Shown here: positions 1 through 14,194 of the stretch, one piece after another
How the letters are laid out: each line of letters starts with the position of its first letter
Position numbering within the stretch: the first letter of the stretch is position 1
Assembly (NCBI GenBank): GCA_030620095.1
Contig: JAUTXW010004707.1
Coordinates: 1,054,001 to 1,118,000, forward strand
Source: Kuschelorhynchus macadamiae
Taxonomy: Eukaryota > Arthropoda > Insecta > Coleoptera > Curculionidae
Length of the DNA stretch: 64,000 nt
Reading direction: 5' to 3'
Made by a program: the position numbers and the translations under genes
Notes under the pieces: generated by a model
The model's database searches: none
Seen by the model: only the letters and a program-made list of their open reading frames with translations
Told to the model about the DNA's origin: nothing

Positions 1-2860
1 CTCTGCTAATGGTAAAACGCCGTTTTTCACATTGAAAAAAACTTTAAACCGCACAGTTTTATTTTATTATTTAATAATTATTTTTTATTGAATTTTTTTT
101 TGAAACACGTAAAGTTTTATTTTACAAACAAAAGTTTTTTATTAATATTAGATAATCATGAAAGTCATATATTAGGGTGCTAAAATATTGTAAAATAAAC
201 GGCGTATTGGTTACATTACCGCCACATTGTAGTCACAAACTTCTCTTGACATGTCTTGTTTCGGCCCATTTAAAGGATACATAACAATATGGACGAATGG
301 CTGATCTCATCCTGGTGTTCCAGTAACTTTGTACAATATAGAGAAATATATATTTTTAAGTGAAGCTTTTACACCAAGCAACATAATTAAAATTTCAACA
401 CACAATTTTTAAATTCAGAGATATTTCAGGAATCAGACTATTTGTGTTCGTCGGTCACGTATACCAATCTCTTCTGAAAGTTCTATATTTTATGCAGGTG
501 ATTTGGCTTAAATGTTTTAGTCAGCCAGGCTGTTCCAGAAAACTTTAAAAGGAAATAATATAAAAAGAATATCGCGGAATCTATAAGACCACATTTAAAA
601 GCAGCAAGAAAGTTAAACAGAAAAGAAAAAAAATCACATCCATTTCTAACTGACAAAATTGAAGAAAAAAACGAAAAGAAGAAGAAAAAATAGCGAAAGA
701 TACACAAAGAATACAAAAGAGTGCAAAGGTAAAGGCTGTTACAAAGAATTTATTTATAGACTCTTGACAGTGACGAAAAAATCCATAAAAGATTTGTGTA
801 ATGACAGTTCTGATATTTCGGATGAATTTGAAGGAGAAGCAGATTTGGAAGTAAAGCCTACTGATTTTGTCCTTGTAAAATATCCTTTAATAAACACAGA
901 ATAAAATATTATGGTCAAGTGAAAAAATTGAAGCAAATGGTATATTGCAAATTGTCTAAAAAAGACTGCCAATTATAAATTTTTCTTCCTAGGCTAAAAA
1001 AGAGACTACGATTTATTAAAATGATATTGTTATTAAACTTCCTGTTCCTTTTATATCATACCAGGTGAAGCAAGATATGGTGTTTTGATTATGACTTTTA
1101 GGTTTTGGTATAGAATAATTTTTTGTTCATTTAAATTTGTTTTTCAATTAGTTTTGTTTGTTTTACATATATTATATTAGTTACCAACAAACTTAAAAAG
1201 TAATGCTTTCATATTTTTGATGAGTTATAAATAAAATATGTCTTTGTATTCCTTGTTACTGAGTTATACGTATTTTATTTCAATTAAACATTATTATTAT
1301 CAGGTTGGCCTTGGTATGTACACATTCAGGTCCCACTATAAAACAAGGGGTTGTAGTATTCCTCCCCTAGGTTTTAGTGGGACATTTTCTTTCGATGGTC
1401 AGCATTTTACTGTATTCATAATAAAAATTATTTTTAATATTTAATGTTTCAAATGTAATTAACACAAAAAATCCCAAAATACTACTAAAATATAATTTTT
1501 ATGTTCATTTAAAAAATATTGTCCCAGTATACAACAGTCTCCCCTACATTTGTTAGCCGCTTAGAATGTGATTTATTAATAAGGATTGAAAATTAAAGTC
1601 AAGAACTTAAAAAGTTCATATAAACATTGTCTCTAGAACGCTTATATTTGTTTAAAAAAAGCCTTAACATAAATTTATGATACCCAATAGTACACTCTAT
1701 TGAAGTGATAGAGAGTAAAAATATAACAAAAACAATTCCTCTAAGTTTAATAAGCCGACGTTTTGACGTTTATTTGACAAGGCTATAATGGCAAGACCAT
1801 TGTTAGGCTACTACTAAAAAAAAGTAGGTATATTAGAAAATATCAAAAATTTAAATTAAATTAAAATACTCACAAATTTTATTATGTATACGTTTTTGTA
1901 AAGTACCGCAGTAATGCAGTAATCCATTATAATCAGGGGAGCTGTTTACCAGCTACCATTTCACTGGACTAATTTTCCTTTAATATTGGCCATGAACTGC
2001 TCTACTGCTCGGAAAAACATTGTCAAGAATATTTTTTTTTTCTAAATTTACCCAGTGCTATTGGCAAGTTTTGTCATTATTTTATAAAATTAGAGGCACA
2101 ATCAGTAATTGACTTTGGCAGTTTTTGAAGAAACATCGATTAAAAATGTTATATTATGTGCATGTTGAAAAAATCTAATCTTCAGATTTAGGTTAGGTAT
2201 AATATCTACCGATAGCATAAGATTATAATTACAGTTTAACTAGAACTGCTACAAAAACTCAGATTCAAACGTAAATTTCTTCAATATTATTAATTGTACA
2301 CCACATTGTGCCAAATAGATTAATATTTTACGCACTTTTTGATATAATTTGTTAGTAATTTCCTATTCCTAAAGCTATTGACGTATTGAAAATTAAATAT
2401 TCAGCTGCTTTTTTATTTACTAGTATTTAATACTAGTTTTTATCCAAGGGTTCAATGTGGCTATGAGTTTTGGTTTATACAAAACAGCTGAAATAAAGTG
2501 ACATACATAGCTACCTTGGCAAAAACTATTATTCATCTATAATTTCTTAACGTCCTACCATTGTTCTCTTTGTGCAGCTAATTATTTAATTAGACATAAG
2601 GAAGTACGAATCAAAAAATATGCATATGCTTTAAATATAGCATTAATTAAACGGGCTATTTCAGAACGATGTTAGAAAAATTAAGAGTGAAATGTAAAAT
2701 AAAAAATATGCAAAATGTTTCTATAAACATAATTCCGCAGCCGCTTCGTCTTCGTCAATTTTTTAAACATCTTGAAAAATGTTACATACTTTAACTTGGC
2801 ATGCGATATGACTATATTAGAAGACATTTTTTAACTTAAAATCTAATTATTTTGAACAGA
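1..2860. other. AT-rich intron or flank, no gene seen
   Basis: No coding exon, RNA gene or mobile-element protein could be supported. Short open frames (for example near 660-900) are A-rich low-complexity translations. A small imperfect inverted repeat lies at 1330-1383 (GTCCCACTATAAAAC against GTTTTAGTGGGAC) and may be a decayed foldback element. Confidence 0.5.
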
Positions 2861-3137
2861 AGAGCCTCTGCCTATTGGACAAAATTCTAAATTAAGTAAA
2901 AGGCATTTGGCTAGTCAGCTAGGATATGTAGATAACGTTACGCACGAACAATACTTAGGGAATATCTGCTGCACCCTCACTATATAAAATGGGTACAAGT
3001 TTTAGACTGCTATATTGTTGGTGGCAGAAATAAAATATCATTAAACCAGCATTAAATTTCTTATAATTGATTTATGAATGATGATAGGTTTAAAAGAAAT
3101 GGTATATTAATTTGTAATAATGAGCATATTGGGGCAG

Positions 3138-3625
3138 AACGTGTGGGCAGGGATTATTAACAATAATTTTATTGGACCATTTGTTTTACTAAGAAGGTTA
3201 ATTGGTGAGTTGTACTTACGATTTTTACAAGAAGATCTGCCCGTTTTTTTAGAGAACGTTCCACTAAACAATTGATTAGATTATGATGGGGCGTTTTCCT
3301 GACCAAAATGCTTGTGATGTCTATTTATGGTGAGTCTTAAAACAGTAAAGGTCGTTTTACATGTTGCAATTCTTGCTTGCAAGTTGCAATAGTCTTGAAC
3401 AAAAGCATGCGCAGTGGCAAGACAATTGTACTTTTGTCAAACTGCGCATGCCTTTGTTCAAGACTATTGCATATTGCAAAGAAAAACTGCAGCATGTAAA
3501 ACGGCCTTTAGAGTATGCTACACCGATAGAAGATGAGAACATATATTTCGTCAAACATCTCGAATATTTCGTAGAGTAAGAAGAAATTTGGTGACAAAGT
3601 TTGGAGCATATGCTGATGTACAAGG
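3138..3625 (+). pseudogene. Decayed mariner-like transposase fragment, interrupted by a MITE
   Basis: The frame from 3138 reads NVWAGIINNNFIGPFVLLRR and continues through ELYLRFLQEDLPVFLENVPL to a stop near 3273. This is the middle of the insect mariner-like (IS630/Tc1-mariner type) transposase family also present at 22.9-24.0 kb. The reading resumes after an inserted inverted-repeat element with YATPIEDEN near 3515 and RVRRNLVTKFGAYADVQG near 3568-3621, matching the C-terminal part of the same family. The N-terminal third and the catalytic aspartates are not preserved. It is dead and old. Confidence 0.6.
3345..3512. mobile_element. Small foldback MITE inserted in the transposase fragment
   Basis: The left end TAAAGGTCGTTTTACATG and the right end CATGTAAAACGGCCTTTA are inverted copies. 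The two arms keep pairing for most of their length (shared CAATAGTCTTGAACAAA and GCATGCGCAGT), so the whole 168 bp can fold into one hairpin. TA at each edge fits a 2-bp target duplication of a Tc1/mariner-type MITE. It has no coding capacity. Confidence 0.65.
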
Positions 3626-4158
3626 TAGTAACTTTTTACATGTACTTTGAATAATGCTAATTGTTAATACGTCAGTAGCCAATCGCATTTATTATAAACA
3701 GTGTCATACATTTCTTTTTTACTTGATGGGCTTTTGTCGTCATAATTTCATTAAAAAATCAAAGCAACGGCGAACAAATGTCAAGATACCCTGCAATACG
3801 AAGACGAAGCGTCTGAGGAACTATCAATAAACGATCATGATTTCATATTTTTTACTCCACATTTCACCTTTGATTTTTAACATCTTTTTGAAACTTTCCG
3901 TATAGGGTTCTACTAAGCTTATTAAAAAAATGCGTTTCCAGCACATTCTATTAGGAGGAAATAATTGTATAGTATTGATAGATAGCATGCCTAACATAAT
4001 TAATGCCATATCACAACTTGAGATTCATTTATTTTTTACAGAAACGGAATAATTACAGTGGTAACTTTCTCTCAAAAACAATCAGATTGTGAATATTAGA
4101 CAATCTAACGACACGTCAATTTGAAATTGCAGATATTTTCCACTTGTACAGGACTTAC

Positions 4159-4192
4159 CTAGTAAGTAATCCCATACCTCTTCTGGGAAACT
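4159..4192 (-). CDS. Possible exon 12 of the minus-strand proline-rich gene
   Basis: A 34-nt candidate exon. The acceptor is a pyrimidine-rich tract ending CTCCTAG|AG and the donor is CTAG|GTAAGTCC. Read in phase 0, as exon 11 requires, it encodes SFPEEVWDYLL and leaves in phase 1. No following exon was found to its left, so this is a prediction from splice sites and phase only. A chance match in 7 kb of AT-rich intron is possible. Confidence 0.35.
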
Positions 4193-4437
4193 CTAGGAGT
4201 TACAGAAGAAATTTAAATACAAAAGTATATTGTCGTAAGACGACCTTTTATTTTAAAATATTTTTGTATATACAGGGTGAGTCGATTTTGTTGGCCTTCG
4301 TTATAAATGGGACCCCTACATATTTTTATATTTTTAAATTCCACAGTAAATTGTAACATTTTATTTAACATGCCTATACCTAATTTATTTTGTTTTCGTG
4401 ATTTTGACTGTGGCGCCATCGGAGTATTTTAAACAAC

Positions 4438-4511
4438 GTTCATTTAAGTTTTGATGTGAGATTTACTAGCTCGTTCGTTCATTTAAGTTTTGATGTGAGA
4501 TTTACTAGCTC
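4438..4511. repeat. Two exact 35-bp direct repeats, 39-bp period
   Basis: Two identical 35-base copies beginning GTTCATTTAAGTTTTGATG and ending TTACTAGCTC, at 4438-4472 and 4477-4511, are separated by GTTC. Exact identity implies a recent local duplication. The sequence directly downstream (about 4535-4560) contains AGTTCAAATCC, resembling an RNA polymerase III B box, so the region may be the relic of a tRNA-derived SINE. Confidence 0.6.
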
Positions 4512-5590
4512 TGCGATACGGTTTCGAATAAACAATGCGAACGTTTCGAGTTCAAATCCTGGTTCGAGGATGTCTTTCTTTAGTTTTTTTTTAACAAAAT
4601 TTATATTAGATAATAGAAATGCGGATTAGATTAGGTTAGGATTTGTTAGATTTGGTGTAACAAAATTCCGAGTCTAATAATGCGTAAATAAACCCGCCGA
4701 AGACGAATCCATTTTGGCAACGTCAGTATTTTAGGTTAACTAGCTTCTCGTGAATTTAACCAGCTGTAAAATCTAAACGATTTGATTTATAACAAAACGG
4801 TTGTTTGCACACAACTGGAAGTGGATGTCAGTTTATAGATATTTAAAAAATAAGATAGAAAGGTTTTATTACAAATTTGTTTAGATTTTTCAGCTGATAA
4901 AAGTGCTCAAAATATCTGATTTCGTTAACCAGAAGTTATCACATTTTTTTTTATTGCAACCCGTGTATTTTTTCCCATATTGATAATATACTTGTAAAGA
5001 TAGTCTCAAGCTAGGTTTTACCTTTAAACTCACATTAAAATATTGATACTTAATTTTCAAATATAGCTGGCCAAGATTAAGATGGCGAATTAAAACACAA
5101 TTGGTTACAGAACAACCATCAACAATGTTTTCATGTGTACATTACAATGAAAAATACTCAGTTCACAAATGCTCTATTAGATATGATATTATTTTATATA
5201 ATGGGTAAAAGAACTAGAGGGGTCGCTATATGGAAGCTTAGCTTAGTTTCAAGTGGGTCTGTCGTTAAAAAATAAGTTGTTTTTAAATCGAAAATCGCGA
5301 CAAATAAGAATATTGCTCATATTCCATACTGGAAATCGAAAAAGAAAGCAACGTTTCCCGTTCCTCCATCCAGTGAGTTTTAAAAACTGCCAAATTCAAG
5401 CCTTATAAAATACATCTTTATCAAGGACTATTTTCAAGATATCTAGGTTATAAAAGTTTGGTGTGGCATTAGACAGTTACATTGTTAATTCAAAAATGTT
5501 TGAGGAACATTTGAATTCAGAAAAGTGCTTTGAGTTTCTTGTCTAAGAATTCATGTATACCTCAAAAATATTCCTTGAGATGTGCGTCGT
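4512..5590. other. Intron sequence without recognised genes
   Basis: AT-rich non-coding sequence. Nothing could be assigned beyond the B-box-like motif near 4540. A TACAGGGTG terminus-like motif lies just before this stretch at 4271-4279. Confidence 0.4.
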
Positions 5591-5594
5591 TATA

Positions 5595-5912
5595 TATATA
5601 TTTTCGGCAGACGGGACAGCTGTCCATAATAGCCGTGTGACAGCGGAATATCTTCATCAAACCTTTTCTGGTAAATGGATAAGAACAAATGAACGAACTT
5701 GGCGGCTATCTAGATCTTCATATATCACCGGATTAGACTATCTTTTGTGAGATACCTGAAGGAGCGAATGATGCAATACCTCTAATTGATATAGAAGATT
5801 TAAAAGTGTGAATTACAAAATTAATTACACTTAGTAGTAGTTCCCGTGAACTAATTTTTAGAGCGGAGTGTTGCGTCGAAGTTAATAAACATCTCTTTGA
5901 ACATCCTCCAAA
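5595..5912 (+). pseudogene. Decayed C-terminal mariner-like transposase fragment
   Basis: The frame reads DGTAVHNSRVTAEYLHQTF then GKWIRTNERTWRLSRSSYIT, GLDYLL, stop, and the remnants DT*RSE. This corresponds to the D-G-A-P-x-H motif, the W-I-G region and the DFFLWG block of the insect mariner-like family. Stops interrupt the LWGYLK part, and the trailing reading ends near CVEVNKHLFEHPPK around 5872-5910. The N-terminal half is absent. Assignment rests on motif order; individual residues are heavily mutated. Confidence 0.55.
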
Positions 5913-7480
5913 ATAATGAATTTTCTCAACACACAAGTTAACCTTAATAGAACTTTCATTCCGATTCACAGAAGATTTTTTTCTACTTAGTATCGCTTGC
6001 TCTTGCAATTCTGAATTTTTCACCTCGTCACTCTCTGACAATACTTGTCACCCACCTACTTTATTCCTTTTCCTACCCAAAAGCCCCCCCCCCTGTTTTT
6101 CAAAAGAAGTATTTATAAACATTTCTGTTCAAAAAAGAAATACAATATCAGGTTTGTGATATCTTTACTTTGTTTTGAAAACTTAGGGTACAATAATATC
6201 TAATCTGTATCTTTTGTTCAACAGGTAATTAAAATATTTATTACCATTCTTATATGATAACTTATCATTATTACCAAAAATATTAAAATTTTTAAGATTA
6301 TGGTACCCCCTCCTTTTATTTAGAGATTTCTATTATTATATTTCTTTGGAGTCATTGACCACAGGCTGTCCTTGTATGAAAGGTCAGTTAACTTCACACA
6401 TAACCAGAACATTTTTGTCAATAATTTTCAAGTCTTTTGATCACAATTTACTAGCCAATATTCTTTCAAAATATTTTATTGATCTTTATTAATTTATATA
6501 GGCATACAATAAATTGTAACACATTTCTGTTCAGCTATTTCCTTTGTCTACTTTCCCATAAGGAGTCGCTTTGTGTCTCAAAGTTCTAGTTTTGTCTGAA
6601 TTTCACTTAAAATTTATGCTAGGGTTTGGACGATTTATTTATTTTTGTCATTACTCGCCAGTTTTTGAATGGTAATTTTTATTCTTAAATTTCTCGGCTC
6701 TCGCAATTTACCTACACAGTCTTTGTTTCTTGGTTATTAGTGTCTTTTTTTGCTTAAACAGTAAAAGTAGTTCATTGACATTAAGCAAGTTTTTGCATTC
6801 TTTTCAATCTATTATCTCTAATGTATTTACTTATTATTACTTAACAGGCCTCTTCAACCAAGGTTGCCAAATCAGTCTTCGGCGGCTTGTCTTTGAACAG
6901 TTCCTTTCTCTCACTATGACGTCACACTGGGGTTATCAATTAGATCTGTAATCAATTGGTGGTTGTTTTTTTGTTTTTACCAGTTTACAATTTATTTTAT
7001 ATTTTAATTTCTATTCTGGCTATACTCATTAAGAACTTGTCAAATTTTAGTAATTCGTCTGTTATACATAAGGATTTTAAAATTATCATATTTTTTTCTT
7101 TACAGTTGTAGTTGTTTTCATTCCATATAAATTTGGCAACCCCGTCGGTTGCCAATTTTCTTTTTGCTTTCTGTTAAAGAGATTTTCCTATTTCTTTGTT
7201 TCATAATGCCTACATGAACGATGGCTGCTTTTTAAGCAATATATTTAAAAACATTTGTGTGTGTGTGTGTCTTTTATGGCACTGGTTTAAACCAAGTAGC
7301 CAGCATCTCTCTTTATGCTGAATTTTCCCATTCATTCTCCGAAATTATAAAGTATAACTAAGTCTTTTTACCAGCCATCAAAAAACAATGGATCACTGCT
7401 ATCATTTTAATTAATAATAATAATAATTAAATATTAAGTTAATTAAAAAATTGTATAATATTTTATATATTGTAATGTTA
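5913..7480. other. Intron sequence without recognised genes
   Basis: AT- and T-rich sequence. A minus-strand open frame at 5733-6041 overlaps the transposase remnant and has no recognisable motif or splice context. A short GT microsatellite lies at about 7256-7271. Confidence 0.4.
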
Positions 7481-7489
7481 ATTTGAGAG

Positions 7490-8165
7490 TCTTTCTGAGA
7501 TCTCTATATCTGCTGCAGTCAAGAATACAATGTTCTAGATCTCCCATCTCACCACATTCACAAATATCATCATTCTGTAAACTAATTCTTTTCATATGCT
7601 TAGGGTATAGCGCATAAAAACTTAATATTATTCTGATGAAATATTTGGAAAATTGATTTTATAATTAAGTCCCTTGTTTGAATTTTCATATGGCGCTTGC
7701 CAATTCTGAACTAATATTTTTTAGCTTTGAAAATTATATCAGAATAAGGGATTTTAAAGTTAATGCAGTATTCCTTGATTTTTATAGCTGCTTTAGCCAA
7801 TTCATCAACAAATTCATTTTCACTTATACATGAGCTTTGATCCAAACAAAATAAATATTTGTATTAGCGTTCTTTAGAAGTTGATACTTATTAAGTATAC
7901 TAGAAACAAAATAGTTATTTTGAGAAGTATTTACACTATTAGACATTTTCATTAGGGTGCTTTTACTATCGGAGAAAATAACAATTTTATCATTGGACAT
8001 ATTCTTTATACAATATTTAAGGGACTTCAAGATAACCCAGAGCTCTGCAGAATATATGGACCATTCATCTAATAATTTAAATTTTTTCTCTACTTATTTG
8101 TTTTTATGATAAAAAGCGCAGCCTGTTTTCTCAATAAGGACTGAACAGTCTGTGAAGATTTGATC
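7490..8165 (-). pseudogene. Decayed LINE 3' end: RNase H and C-terminal zinc motif
   Basis: On the minus strand the fragments read TDCSVLIEKTGCAFYHKN (about 8158-8100, counterpart of the TDGS RNase H box), SAELWVILKSLKYC, VIFSDSKSTLM (SDS box), VWIKAHV, and finally CECGEMGDLEHCILDCSRYR at about 7550. This is the order found at the end of RNase-H-bearing LINE ORF2 proteins, as in the intact copy at 40.9 kb. Several stops and frame changes separate the blocks, and no RT survives. The host cell gains nothing from it. Confidence 0.6.
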
Positions 8166-11133
8166 AAAATTTGACCAAACACTAGTAAAATGTAATTTGA
8201 TGTTGGTCAACTTTTATTTTGTCTTTGTTACATGTAAAAAGTTTTTAGTACACTTATTTAGTACCATGTATCTTTCCGCCTGTTCACTGACGAGTAAGTA
8301 TATTGATTAATTCAATTTTCTTTTTTCTTTTTGACATTTTGGCCTTATCCACCAATTTTCATAATTGAAGGTTTTATTACTCGATGCACTTCTTTGTAGG
8401 TAGCAATGATGATGACTAGTTAGCCAAAAGCGCTTTGCTATGATTTTGGAGTTAGATTTATACACGTTTTACAGACAGATCATTTTCTTTCATTATTTAT
8501 TTATTATTAATTAATAATTTATTAAATATAAATAATATATTATCCCAAGTAGCACTTTTAGGTATGAATACGTGTTACCACAAGTATTTTCGATGAAGTA
8601 ACCGGAACTTGGTGTTGCCACGTTCTGTTTAAGCTGAGACTACGTAGTCATTACCAAAATGGGGAATTTTAGGATAACTATTTCTTGAGTAACATGTAAT
8701 TGTGACTGTGATTATTATGTAGATAGTACGGAATTGTGTGGTTCTATTTAAGTAGCCGAATAGTAATAATTCGCCCTATTTGTTACTTCCTTATTTCTGC
8801 CTTTATTTAATCAGTTTGAAAAATATGTATGGTTCTTTTTAATACCAACAAAACAGTTATGGCGAGTACAAACACTCAAATTGGAAAAATGGTGTAGAGT
8901 GTATATAAGATACGTTATTAGTTGTTGAGGTAGAATACATGCGTTTCACTTAGTTTTCTAGCTATGCTAAGGACATAAAATTAAAACATAGGCAATTTCT
9001 TTTGTGAATATGGTGATGATTATCGAAGAAAAATGACGCGCCTTTAAAAATTCGTTTATTTTCAATACATTATGGTTAAATATATCGGCCAATTTAATAT
9101 TGGACTTGGGTTTAAATAGTCATTATCATTAAATATCTTTTTATAAAGAGTGATTCTTTTTTTAACGTGATGTTTAATGTGTATGCATTTTTAATCTTTA
9201 TACCCACAAATATAAACATCATAGCTGAATATTTATAGGGACGTTCTATTGGACTTTTACTTTGAAGTTAGCTGCATTTCTTTACTGAGAAATTTAATTA
9301 ACATCAAGGATCTACGATTGCCCCCATAAGTTATTATAGCTATTACTTTAAACTCTTGAACACTAATGTGGTACGTTAGGGTGTTTCCTTAAAATACCCC
9401 TTTATGTTGTTTTGTGCAGGTATGACATAACCAAGTTATGATATTTTTAATTTTCTACCAAATGTGAATGAATGACGAAAGTTACTTTTTTTTCTTATGG
9501 GACGTGACACCATTGCTATTTTAACTTGATACTCGTAGGTTATAGTCTACAACACATACACAACTAATTGAGATTGACAAATTCGGACCGAATATAATAG
9601 AGTTCAATGGCTGTATACCGAATTACAGTGACTTTATAAGAACGGTGGCGACAATAGGGTAACCAATTTTTTGGCCCTATTCTGCTAAAATGGTTTTATT
9701 TACTTTTTGCCTACGTGAATTTCTTATGAGGTTTCTTGTTTTAGTGTATTATTTTATTAGTTTTTGTGATTATTAAAATCCTTATGGGGAAATGTGTTTA
9801 GGCCTGGTTCACCTGCTTTTACTTGTAATTATAAAGTGTTTTTGATGAATTTGTGAATGACTGTGACCGCAAATATTTTAAGTTTAAGTTTACGCCAAAA
9901 AAGTTATTAAATATTGCATATTATTATATTTTGGTTTTATTTTGCTGTAAAAGATTGTTTCATGTCTTAGTGTATGTTATACTTTATTTAGCACCCCAAT
10001 TTGAGGTAGAAGCTTCAAAGATTAGCATAAAAGAAACTTTATTTTGTAGGTTTTCTTCAGTACATACTACATTACTAAATTCACTTGGGAGACAACTGTC
10101 ATCAATCACTTGCACAAACATTGTTATTTGTTAAACATCTAAATGAAAAAGTAAGTTTGCACTAGATAGTTAGCATAGATTATTAAAGTAAAGCATTAAC
10201 ATATGCCTACATTTACAACCGACGTTGACAGAGGTTGTCAGTGTAAAGTAAATTTCGACTTTTTTTCTGCCGCATATTATTCTTCATAGACTGAAATTAA
10301 CAATAATTTCATTAATTAACCTTTTAGCTGATCCAATTCTCTTACATTAATGTGTTAAAGTAGATTAAGTTGCAACCGAATATTAAAGACTGGTAATAGC
10401 CAGTTTAAAGTAACATAAAATGATAACTTTTTCTACTGTGCAACGACTCGTTTTACTTGCGAGGTTCTGATACTTAAAAGTTGTAATTTAGTAAACAGAT
10501 TAGAAGCAGTAACTTTGAAAAATTACTATTATGTCACTGAAAAGAAATGACAGTACTAATTATATAATTACTTTACATAGGAAATTACTATAAAGTATTA
10601 TTCGCAGTAACAAATACATATATAATACTTAAAAACGTGTAACTCAAAGTGGTTATTGATATATAGTAGGACTATTAGTAATAAATACGTAAAAACCCTT
10701 AAATAGTAGTAGTGGAAACAGTTATAGCTACTTTAATGCCAGCTGGGATAGTACTGTTTTCTTGTATTAAGGTATGCAAAATATTATTAAGTTGTTTCCA
10801 TGATAAAATAATTTTGAAGTTGTCATGTTTGTCACGGTCATGCCGATCTGTACTTGAAAATATATTATCATTTTTTAATGCGATTTTAAAGTCAAAACCT
10901 AGTTTGTGAAGCTTCGCTAAGAAAAAAAGGTCACGCAGAATACCAATAAGAAAAACTTGTACAGCTTGCTTTTAAAAAATAATTGTGATAACGTCTGTAT
11001 AATCAATAATTTGTATCAAGTGAAAAACTATAAATGCCTTTATATCTGTAAAATTTGTATATTTATGTCTGTGTGAATTGTTCCTTTATAACAGGGGTAC
11101 GCTCGATATAGTGAGAGTTAACCATTATCTTAC
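8166..11133. other. Intron sequence without recognised genes
   Basis: AT-rich sequence between the LINE remnant and exon 11. No splice-bounded coding exon, RNA gene or transposon protein could be supported. Open frames near 9853-10134 and 10712-10909 have no recognisable motif and ordinary AT-rich composition. Confidence 0.4.
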
Positions 11134-11268
11134 CTCCGAACCGCAAGGACCACAGGGCTCAGGCTCATCAACAGGTCCGCAAGGCTCACATGGTTCCTGA
11201 ATGTCATCCTCAAACAGTCTCCTTGATACAGGACGACGACGTTTTGGTTTCCGGAGAAAATCTGGGGT
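11134..11268 (-). CDS. Exon 11 of the minus-strand proline-rich gene, Cys-Pro-Gly motif
   Basis: A 135-nt exon with acceptor TTTTAG|AC and donor TCGGAG|GTAAGA, phase 0 to phase 0. It encodes 45 residues: a basic patch (LRKPKRRRPVSRRLFEDD) that could act as a nuclear localisation signal, then a repeat EPCEPCGPVDEPEPCGPCG with four cysteines in CxxC pairs. The phase-1 alternative for the preceding junction hits a stop, so the phase-0 joining is the only one that stays open. The cysteine pairs could bind metal or form disulphides; the sequence does not decide. Confidence 0.8.
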
Positions 11269-12586
<1,318 letters not shown>

Positions 12587-12869
12587 ATATATAGACAAAA
12601 TTACATTGAAAAACTGGACATTTACTTCAATAACTGAGAATATTGGAATAATACGACGTTGTTTCATGTGGCATCAGTGATTTTTTTTCCAAAAACCAAC
12701 CAAAATACTTTGGTTAGTTTTTATTTTTATATACAAGGACCGTGCAATAAATTGATGTATTTTGGAATCTACCAGGTTTGTTTATTACATGTCGCACATT
12801 TTATCCTAAAAGGGTGTGGTATATTTTATTTAAATTTTATATATCTGTTTTTGCGTTTACAGAATTAGA

Positions 12870-14106
12870 ATTTTTTTGAATGTAAACCATTTCGTAAAAC
12901 TCTCTTTTTGGTTTCAGAAATAAGTATTTTAGTGTCACTATAGTTGAAAGTATGATTGGTTTCAGTTGTGTGGTTTGTGAGAGCTGTTTTGTTTTTTCTG
13001 TAGTACTTGTGACTGTTAATTCGATTTTTTTAGGTACTGACTAGTTTGCTTTATTGCAGTCATTTCACGGTAGCTCATAGACAATGTTGCTCTTTTTTCT
13101 TTTGGTATTGCTGTTTTTAATTTACTGAAATTTTAGTTAAGTAAGTTAAGACCTTTATGACTTACCTTTATGTTTTCGGCCGTAAATACATTTTTTCTTT
13201 TTGCAGACAAACCAGGAACGTATGGCAAGGTTGCGTATTTTGGCTTGGATTATTATTATGTTGTATATTGTTGTTGTTGTACAGTTTATGAATCCTTTTT
13301 TTTAAAATCGAACTTATAAGGTGTTTTGGGTAAGGGTTTGAGATTAATGCTTATTTTGCTTTGTTAATTGCGTCTTTTCGGAATTCAGAATCAGATAAAT
13401 GTATAGTTCTATCTGCCAGTCTGGTGATAACTTTTTTTGGGAAATAGGGTGTTCAGAGTTAAAATTAAGATACGTTCCAGACCAGGTAATTTTAGTGTAC
13501 CAAGCTGTTCTTATTTTATCTTTTACGCGGTAAAGGGTCAGATCTAAAAAGTTTATTTGATTTTCTTTCTCAAACTCGATGGTAAATTTTAATTTGTTAT
13601 GATTATTTTTGAAATTGTCTAGAATGTAATCGACTTTTTTTTAGGGATAGCTAGCAAATAATCATCTACGTAACTAGAGAAAAAAGGGGTAAGTCAAAGT
13701 TCAAGCTGTTAATGACTTTTTTTTCAAGATTTTCAAGTACAAGTTGATCTATGACACTCGATATAGACTCTCCAATGGCGCAACTCTCGATTTGTTTATA
13801 ATACTTATCGTTGAACAAGAAATATGTAGAGTTTAAAGTGAGTTTAACAGCTTCTAAAAATTCATCCAGGGGTATGTCTGTGGGTTGCTTTATTAAGTTC
13901 CAGTGTTTTTGCATCACCTTTAAAACCAAGTATACAGGAACTTTTGTATATAATGACAGAACATCCAGAGAGAACAAGGTATGGTTTTCAGGTAGAGTTA
14001 CATTTTTTATTTGGTTTTGAAATATAGAAAAATAGAATTCATTGTTGTTTAATACATTTTTAAAGATATTTTTTATAAATTTTGATAATTTTTCAAAGAG
14101 ATGCAA
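12870..14106 (-). pseudogene. Penelope-like reverse transcriptase with GIY-YIG remnant, broken
   Basis: The open part (14106-13666, 146 codons) carries VTLPENHTLFSLDVLSLYT, the RT box with the first catalytic Asp, and then YKQIESCAIGESISSVIDQL, counterpart of the family's GS-LSP block. The frame then breaks near 13650, just before the expected YxDD box. Downstream fragments read INFLDLTLYRVKDKIRTAWY near 13545 and ADRTIHLSDSEFRKDAINKA near 13390, typical of Penelope-like RT thumb regions. Between about 13000 and 12870 TALTNHTTETNHTFNYSDTK and ILISETK match the end of the GIY-YIG domain. Stops and shifts make the protein non-functional. Such RTs normally copy their own RNA at nicked chromosomal sites. 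Confidence 0.7.
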
Positions 14107-14194
14107 TCAATATTTTTTAGAAAAAAAAACATCGACTAAATTTCTAGATGTGAAAATAAACTATATATCTCCCCAAAAAATGCTAAAGATCTAA

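Noticed and set aside
5733..6041. Minus-strand 102-codon frame (MSESDEVKNSELQEQ)
   Set aside because: It overlaps a plus-strand transposase remnant, has no splice context and matches no family I know.
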